Assembly (NCBI RefSeq): GCF_013214165.1
Contig: NZ_JABSSM010000022.1
Coordinates: forward strand, 42,248 to 106,247
Origin: Shewanella sp.
GTDB taxonomy: Bacteria > Pseudomonadota > Gammaproteobacteria > Enterobacterales > Shewanellaceae
Length of the DNA stretch: 64,000 nucleotides
Reading direction: 5' to 3'
A program made the translations under genes and the position numbers. Below are positions 59,398 to 64,000 of this stretch, piece after piece. The notes beneath the pieces were generated by a model. That model was not told the DNA's origin, did not search any database, and saw only the letters and a list, made by a program, of their open reading frames with translations. Position 1 is the first letter of the stretch; the number at the start of each line of letters is the position of its first letter.

Positions 59398-60297
59398 ATG
59401 AGTGTAACAGTTTTTATTCAAGGTCGAAATGGCGCCACAAGATGGCAGCCTGGTAAACGTTGGCTATTATTGCCCGTTCTGTTGCTCGCAGCCGGAACTG
59501 GCTTGTATCAGCACAACACCAAACAAATTCAGCAACAGCAGACTAATACCGATAATGAACGTGTTGCTCGTGAAGAGCAGAAACAAGAACTTATTGAGCT
59601 TAAAGGCGCGACTGAATCACAACTAGCCATGCTGGTAACTCATGTTGCCCGTATGCAAGCTAAAGTGACTCGTCTCGAAGCGCTCGGTCTGCAAATCGCT
59701 AAGAACAATCAATTAGAAGATCAGTTTGATTTCTCTTCCGAAGTCGGTGTTGGAGGCCTGAGTGATTTGGGTGCCAACATTGAACTCGATCAACTTATTC
59801 TGGATATGGATAAGTTAGTGTCACGAATAGATAATAATAATGCTCAACTTTCAATACTTGAAACTGTCTCATCTAATCTCCATATAGATGAAGAGCGTTA
59901 TATATCTGGGCGTCCCATCCGTAAAGGTTGGTTATCGTCGCCCTACGGTTTACGTAATGATCCTTTTAGCGGGCGCAGAACGATACATAAAGGTATCGAT
60001 TTCGCCGGTAAAGAGGGCACCAAGGTGGTTGCGACTGCAGCTGGAGTGATCACTTGGGCAGGAAAAATGTTTGGTTATGGTGAGTTGGTAGAAATAGACC
60101 ATGGTAATGGTCTGCGAACTCGCTATGGACATAATAAATCTCTGTCAGTAACTGTGGGTGATGTCGTCGCCAAAGGCGAAGGTGTTGCACTTATGGGGAG
60201 TACTGGTCGTTCGACTGGACCTCATGTGCATTACGAAGTGTTGCGGGGTGGGCAACAGATAGATCCACAGAAGTTTGTCTACCGCAAAGCAAGTTAA
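59398..60297 (+). CDS. M23 family metallopeptidase (membrane-anchored)
   Basis: A 299-residue protein with an N-terminal membrane segment (about 22-37, RWLLLPVLLLAAGTG), a coiled-coil region (about 45-110) and a C-terminal LytM domain. H197 and D201 in HKGID and H276/H278 in HVHYE give a complete zinc site, so it is probably an active peptidoglycan endopeptidase. It lies directly upstream of secA, where enterobacteria have secM. GlycylGlycine-type specificity cannot be judged. Confidence 0.92.
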   Translation: MSVTVFIQGRNGATRWQPGKRWLLLPVLLLAAGTGLYQHNTKQIQQQQTNTDNERVAREEQKQELIELKGATESQLAMLVTHVARMQAKVTRLEALGLQIAKNNQLEDQFDFSSEVGVGGLSDLGANIELDQLILDMDKLVSRIDNNNAQLSILETVSSNLHIDEERYISGRPIRKGWLSSPYGLRNDPFSGRRTIHKGIDFAGKEGTKVVATAAGVITWAGKMFGYGELVEIDHGNGLRTRYGHNKSLSVTVGDVVAKGEGVALMGSTGRSTGPHVHYEVLRGGQQIDPQKFVYRKAS

Positions 60298-60357
60298 CTT
60301 AATAATTGGCATTCAGACTCGACAGGGACTAGGCCAACAACATAAAAAGTGGTTCAG

Positions 60358-63081
60358 ATGTTTGGTAAAATACTGACAAAATTATTTGGTAGTCGCAACG
60401 ATCGTACACTTAAGTCTCTTAGTAAGGTTGTCACTGAGATCAATGCGCTCGAAGAAGATTATGAAAAGTTAACTGATGATGAGTTAAAGGGGAAAACCTC
60501 GACTTTTCGTGAGCGTTTAAATGCTGGGGAAACATTAGATGATGTTTTACCAGAAGCGTTCGCGGTTGTTCGTGAGGCATCTAAGCGTGTATTCGAGATG
60601 CGTCACTTCGATGTACAGATGCTCGGCGGCATGGTTCTAGATAGTAATCGTATTGCTGAGATGCGTACCGGTGAAGGTAAAACTTTGACGGCGACACTAC
60701 CTGCCTATTTGAATGGATTAACCGGTAAGGGTGTACATGTCATTACTGTTAACGATTATCTTGCCCGTCGCGATGCCGAAAATAACCGTCCACTTTTTGA
60801 GTTTCTAGGCTTAACCGTTGGCATCAACGTAGCAGGCTTAGGCCAGCAAGAGAAGAAAGACGCATATCACTCAGACATTACTTACGGAACCAATAATGAG
60901 TTTGGTTTCGACTATCTGCGTGACAATATGGCGTTTTCACCTCAAGAACGTGTTCAACGCCCACTTCATTATGCCCTGATCGATGAAGTTGATTCGATTC
61001 TTATCGATGAAGCGAGAACGCCACTGATCATCTCTGGCGCTGCCGAAGATAGTTCGGCTCTCTATACTAAGATCAATACGCTAATTCCGCAGCTTGTCCG
61101 TCAGGATAAAGAAGATACGGAAGAGGTGATCGGCGATGGAGATTATTCTATCGACGAGAAAGCTAAACAAGTACACATGACCGAACGTGGTCAGGAGAAA
61201 GTCGAAGTTCTGCTGACCGAGCGAGGCATGTTAGCCGAAGGTGACTCCCTCTATTCGGCAGCGAATATTTCATTAGTGCATCATGTTAATGCAGCGCTTC
61301 GTGCTCATACACTCTTCGAGAGAGATGTCGACTATATCGTTCAGGACAATGAAGTGGTCATTGTCGATGAGCACACCGGGCGTACCATGCCGGGTCGTCG
61401 CTGGTCGGAAGGTCTTCATCAAGCTGTTGAAGCCAAAGAAGGCGTCAATATTCAGAATGAAAACCAGACGCTGGCTTCGATCACGTTCCAGAACTTCTTC
61501 CGTCAGTATGAAAAGCTTGCGGGTATGACAGGTACCGCAGATACCGAAGCGTTCGAGTTCCAGCATATCTATGGTTTAGATACGGTTGTTATCCCGACCA
61601 ACCGACCTATGGTAAGAAAAGATAATGCCGATCTGGTTTATCTGACTCCCGATGAGAAATATACTGCAATCGTCGAAGATATTCAGGGTTGCCGCGAACG
61701 TGGACAGCCAGTTCTTGTGGGTACAGTCTCAATCGAACAGTCTGAGCTCTTAGCTCGCCTGATGCAGAAAGAGAAGATTCCCCATGAAGTCTTGAATGCT
61801 AAATTTCATGAGCGTGAAGCCGAAATTGTTGCACAAGCAGGAAGGAAGGGAGCCGTTACCATCGCCACCAATATGGCGGGTCGTGGTACCGATATCGTCC
61901 TTGGCGGTAACTGGGCGATGGAGATCGAAGCTCTTGAGAACCCAACGTCTGAACAGAAAGCTAAGATTAAGGCCGATTGGCAAGTTCGTCACGACGAAGT
62001 GGTTGAAATCGGCGGGTTACATATTTTAGGTACCGAGCGTCATGAGTCACGTCGTATCGATAATCAGCTGCGTGGACGTTCGGGTCGACAAGGTGATGCA
62101 GGCTCTTCACGTTTTTATCTTTCAATGGAAGATAGCTTAATGCGTATTTTTGCCTCCGAGCGGGTTTCATCAATGATGAAGAAACTTGGCATGGAAGAAG
62201 GTGAAGCCATTGAGCACCCTTGGGTATCACGCGCTATTGAGAATGCCCAACGTAAAGTAGAAGCTAGAAACTTCGATATCCGTAAGCAGTTACTGGAGTT
62301 TGATGATGTAGCCAATGATCAACGTCAGGTCGTTTACGCTCAGCGAAATGAGTTGATGGATGCCGAAGATATTCAAGATACTATCGTTAACATTCAAGCC
62401 GACGTAGTCAATGGCCTAGTCGATCAATATGTTCCGCCTCAATCATTAGAAGAGTTGTGGGATGTGCCAGGCCTTGAAAAGCGTCTGGAGCAGGAATACG
62501 CGATTAAAATGCCACTGCAGGAGTGGTTGGATAAGGAAGACGACCTTCATGAGGAGACACTTCGTGAACGTATCCTAGAGACTTGGGCCAAAGCATATCA
62601 AGCCAAAGAAGAAATGGTCGGTGCACAGGTTCTGCGTCAGTTCGAAAAAGCTGTCATGCTGCAAACCTTAGATGGACTCTGGAAAGAGCACCTAGCTGCT
62701 ATGGACCATCTGCGTCAAGGTATTCATCTGCGAGGTTATGCGCAGAAAAACCCTAAGCAGGAATATAAGCGTGAATCTTTTGAAATGTTCCAACAGATGT
62801 TGGAATCATTGAAGCATGATGTGATCAGCGTGATGTCAAAGGTCCAGGTGCAGGCACAGTCAGATGTTGAAGAGATGGAAGAACGTCGACGTCAAGAAGA
62901 AGCAAAGATCCGCCTAGACTATCAGCATGCTGCCGCAGAAGCGTTAGTGGGTGCAGAACAGGCTCCAGATTTAGCTGGGCATATTCCGACGGTACGCGAA
63001 GGGGCAAAAGTGGGTCGTAACGATCCTTGCCCATGTGGTTCGGGCCGTAAGTATAAGCAGTGTCACGGTAAGCTTACCTAA
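60358..63081 (+). CDS. secA: preprotein translocase ATPase SecA
   Basis: A 907-residue motor of the Sec pathway. Walker A MRTGEGKT is at 102-109, [13 protein letters not shown] follows, and the C-terminal SEC-C zinc site has C891, C893, C902 and H903. I start at ATG 60358 ([16 protein letters not shown]), the family start; the frame opens at 60349. No SecM-like arrest peptide is visible upstream. Confidence 0.98.
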   Translation: MFGKILTKLFGSRNDRTLKSLSKVVTEINALEEDYEKLTDDELKGKTSTFRERLNAGETLDDVLPEAFAVVREASKRVFEMRHFDVQMLGGMVLDSNRIAEMRTGEGKTLTATLPAYLNGLTGKGVHVITVNDYLARRDAENNRPLFEFLGLTVGINVAGLGQQEKKDAYHSDITYGTNNEFGFDYLRDNMAFSPQERVQRPLHYALIDEVDSILIDEARTPLIISGAAEDSSALYTKINTLIPQLVRQDKEDTEEVIGDGDYSIDEKAKQVHMTERGQEKVEVLLTERGMLAEGDSLYSAANISLVHHVNAALRAHTLFERDVDYIVQDNEVVIVDEHTGRTMPGRRWSEGLHQAVEAKEGVNIQNENQTLASITFQNFFRQYEKLAGMTGTADTEAFEFQHIYGLDTVVIPTNRPMVRKDNADLVYLTPDEKYTAIVEDIQGCRERGQPVLVGTVSIEQSELLARLMQKEKIPHEVLNAKFHEREAEIVAQAGRKGAVTIATNMAGRGTDIVLGGNWAMEIEALENPTSEQKAKIKADWQVRHDEVVEIGGLHILGTERHESRRIDNQLRGRSGRQGDAGSSRFYLSMEDSLMRIFASERVSSMMKKLGMEEGEAIEHPWVSRAIENAQRKVEARNFDIRKQLLEFDDVANDQRQVVYAQRNELMDAEDIQDTIVNIQADVVNGLVDQYVPPQSLEELWDVPGLEKRLEQEYAIKMPLQEWLDKEDDLHEETLRERILETWAKAYQAKEEMVGAQVLRQFEKAVMLQTLDGLWKEHLAAMDHLRQGIHLRGYAQKNPKQEYKRESFEMFQQMLESLKHDVISVMSKVQVQAQSDVEEMEERRRQEEAKIRLDYQHAAAEALVGAEQAPDLAGHIPTVREGAKVGRNDPCPCGSGRKYKQCHGKLT

Positions 63082-63112
63082 GTTAGTTAGGCCGGAATGC
63101 AGAATAAACCTG

Positions 63113-63140
63113 AAAGTCACTCATCTGAGTGGCTTTTTTA
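63113..63140 (+). terminator. secA terminator
   Basis: AAAGTCACTC and GAGTGGCTTT (one G-T pair) surround ATCT and run into T. Confidence 0.85.
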
Positions 63141-63297
63141 TATCTTACTGCTTCTCAATTGCTAGCAGGTTTAAAAGACCATCGACGATTTAATGAGCCA
63201 TAATGCACGAATTGTGGATAAATCTGGGGGTAAGCAGTGGGTTAGTTGTGACTATCAGAAAAGTTATAAAAAAGATCGTTTTTATTCATAAAACTGC

Positions 63298-63325
63298 TTG
63301 CGATCATTCTAATACTGCCTATAAT
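63298..63325 (+). promoter_or_regulatory. rRNA operon promoter P1
   Basis: TTGCGA (63298-63303) and TATAAT (63320-63325) are 16 bp apart and followed by GCGCATCC, a GC-rich discriminator of stringently controlled promoters. AT-rich sequence upstream could be an UP element. Confidence 0.7.
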
Positions 63326-63465
63326 GCGCATCCACTGACACGGTAAACAGTCCTACTAAGCATTAAGTTGAGTAAGACACTGTCGAGTCAGGGCAACAAG
63401 TTAGCTTAATTTTATAATAGTTTTTAGGTTGTTTTTAACGCTTAAAAATCTTTTTAAAAAAGCAC

Positions 63466-63493
63466 TTGACGCCAACCAAGGAAAGCGTAGAAT
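63466..63493 (+). promoter_or_regulatory. rRNA operon promoter P2
   Basis: TTGACG (63466-63471) and TAGAAT (63488-63493) are 16 bp apart and followed by ACGCCTCC. The A/T-rich tract just upstream (about 63441-63462) is UP-element-like. Confidence 0.75.
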
Positions 63494-63548
63494 ACGCCTC
63501 CTCAAGCCAACGACCTAGCGTCACGGCGGCATCATAAAATGATGCAAC

Positions 63549-63583
63549 GCTCTTTAACAATTTATCAAGTAATCTGTGTGGGC
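63549..63583 (+). promoter_or_regulatory. rRNA antitermination region (boxA and boxC)
   Basis: GCTCTTTAACAA at 63549-63560 is the boxA core, and TGTGTGGG near 63576-63583 matches boxC. These recruit Nus factors to the rRNA transcript. The remaining leader up to 63890 has no gene. Confidence 0.85.
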
Positions 63584-63890
63584 ACTCACAGGTGTTGAGT
63601 TATTCGAAATTGCCTCTCACGAGGTAATCAAAAATTTAACTCGACGAATCTCTTACTCCTTTATAAGGAATAGAGAAGCTGAGTGACCATAGCGACTTTG
63701 GTTTCTACTTTCTTACTCTCACGAGCAAGCAAAGTAAATTCAAAGAAGCAAAATATGTAAGCTTCATTGGCATTCTCTTTATAGAGAGTGATTAATGAAA
63801 AACAGTTTTTTGTTTTCACTTTTTAAAAAGTGAACACATAGTTTCGTTGAGCCGATGTCATCATCGAAAGAGGATGCATCAAAAAACTTT

Positions 63891-64000
63891 AATTGAAGAG
63901 TTTGATCATGGCTCAGATTGAACGCTGGCGGCAGGCCTAACACATGCAAGTCGAGCGGAAACAGGAAGTAGCTTGCTACTTTGCTGTCGAGCGGCGGACG
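63891..64000 (+). rRNA. 16S ribosomal RNA, 5' end (cut by window edge)
   Basis: The sequence AATTGAAGAGTTTGATCATG followed by GCTCAGATTGAACGCTGGCG is the invariant 5' end of bacterial 16S rRNA. About 110 nt are present and the rest lies beyond the window. The mature 5' end may be one or two bases earlier. Confidence 0.98.

Noticed and set aside
60298..60357. secM-like arrest peptide upstream of secA
   Set aside because: Only 60 bp separate the M23 gene from secA, and no arrest motif is visible in it or at the end of the M23 protein.

Overview
The window looks like chromosomal DNA of a marine gammaproteobacterium, most probably a Shewanella. The reasons are a complete dcw (division and cell wall) cluster from mraZ to lpxC without ddlB, a dciA-type gene between lpxC and secA, leuABCD behind a leucine-rich leader peptide, and rRNA promoters of enterobacterial/alteromonad type. 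This assignment is inference from gene content; no database search was possible.

Positions 1-14723 are accessory DNA. The left part holds a SEC-C motif protein, a HelD-type helicase with an inserted nuclease-like domain and a zinc-finger tail, and debris including a DUF3800 fragment. An 85-bp perfect direct repeat (4806-4890 and 14639-14723) then brackets a 9.8-kb island. The right copy is the 3' end and terminator of yicC, so the island sits in yicC and rebuilt its end. The island has no integrase left. It carries a single minus-strand defence operon: a 3' scrap of hsdR, fic, hsdM, hsdS, a PtuA-like ATPase, a PtuB-like HNH nuclease, a 37-residue ORF, a McrA-like HNH protein and a two-membrane-segment protein. 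The last three form a module I do not recognise as a described system. Two families of palindromes lie upstream of fic.

From 14703 onward the content is core genome. The first block is yicC, rph-pyrE (with an attenuator-like hairpin), folE, an S9 peptidase, slmA, dut, coaBC, radC, rpmB-rpmG, argA, rarD, a thioesterase and recQ. Next come a TPR/degenerate-GGDEF membrane protein, leuL-leuABCD, a FadL-type porin, an NTF2-like secreted protein, glpK and a small charged protein.

The dcw cluster (41750-58910) follows: mraZ-rsmH-ftsL-ftsI-murE-murF-mraY-murD-ftsW-murG-murC-ftsQ-ftsA-ftsZ-lpxC, mostly with overlapping or abutting genes. It is followed by dciA (opposite strand), an M23 peptidase and secA. 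The window ends in an rRNA operon leader with two promoters and the first ~110 nt of 16S rRNA.

A recurring oddity of the core part is short tandem duplication at gene ends: 75 bp at the recQ 3' end, two 84-bp units between leuB and leuC, a 69-bp spaced copy between leuC and leuD, and a 7-bp unit repeated four times over the stop codon of the FadL-type gene.
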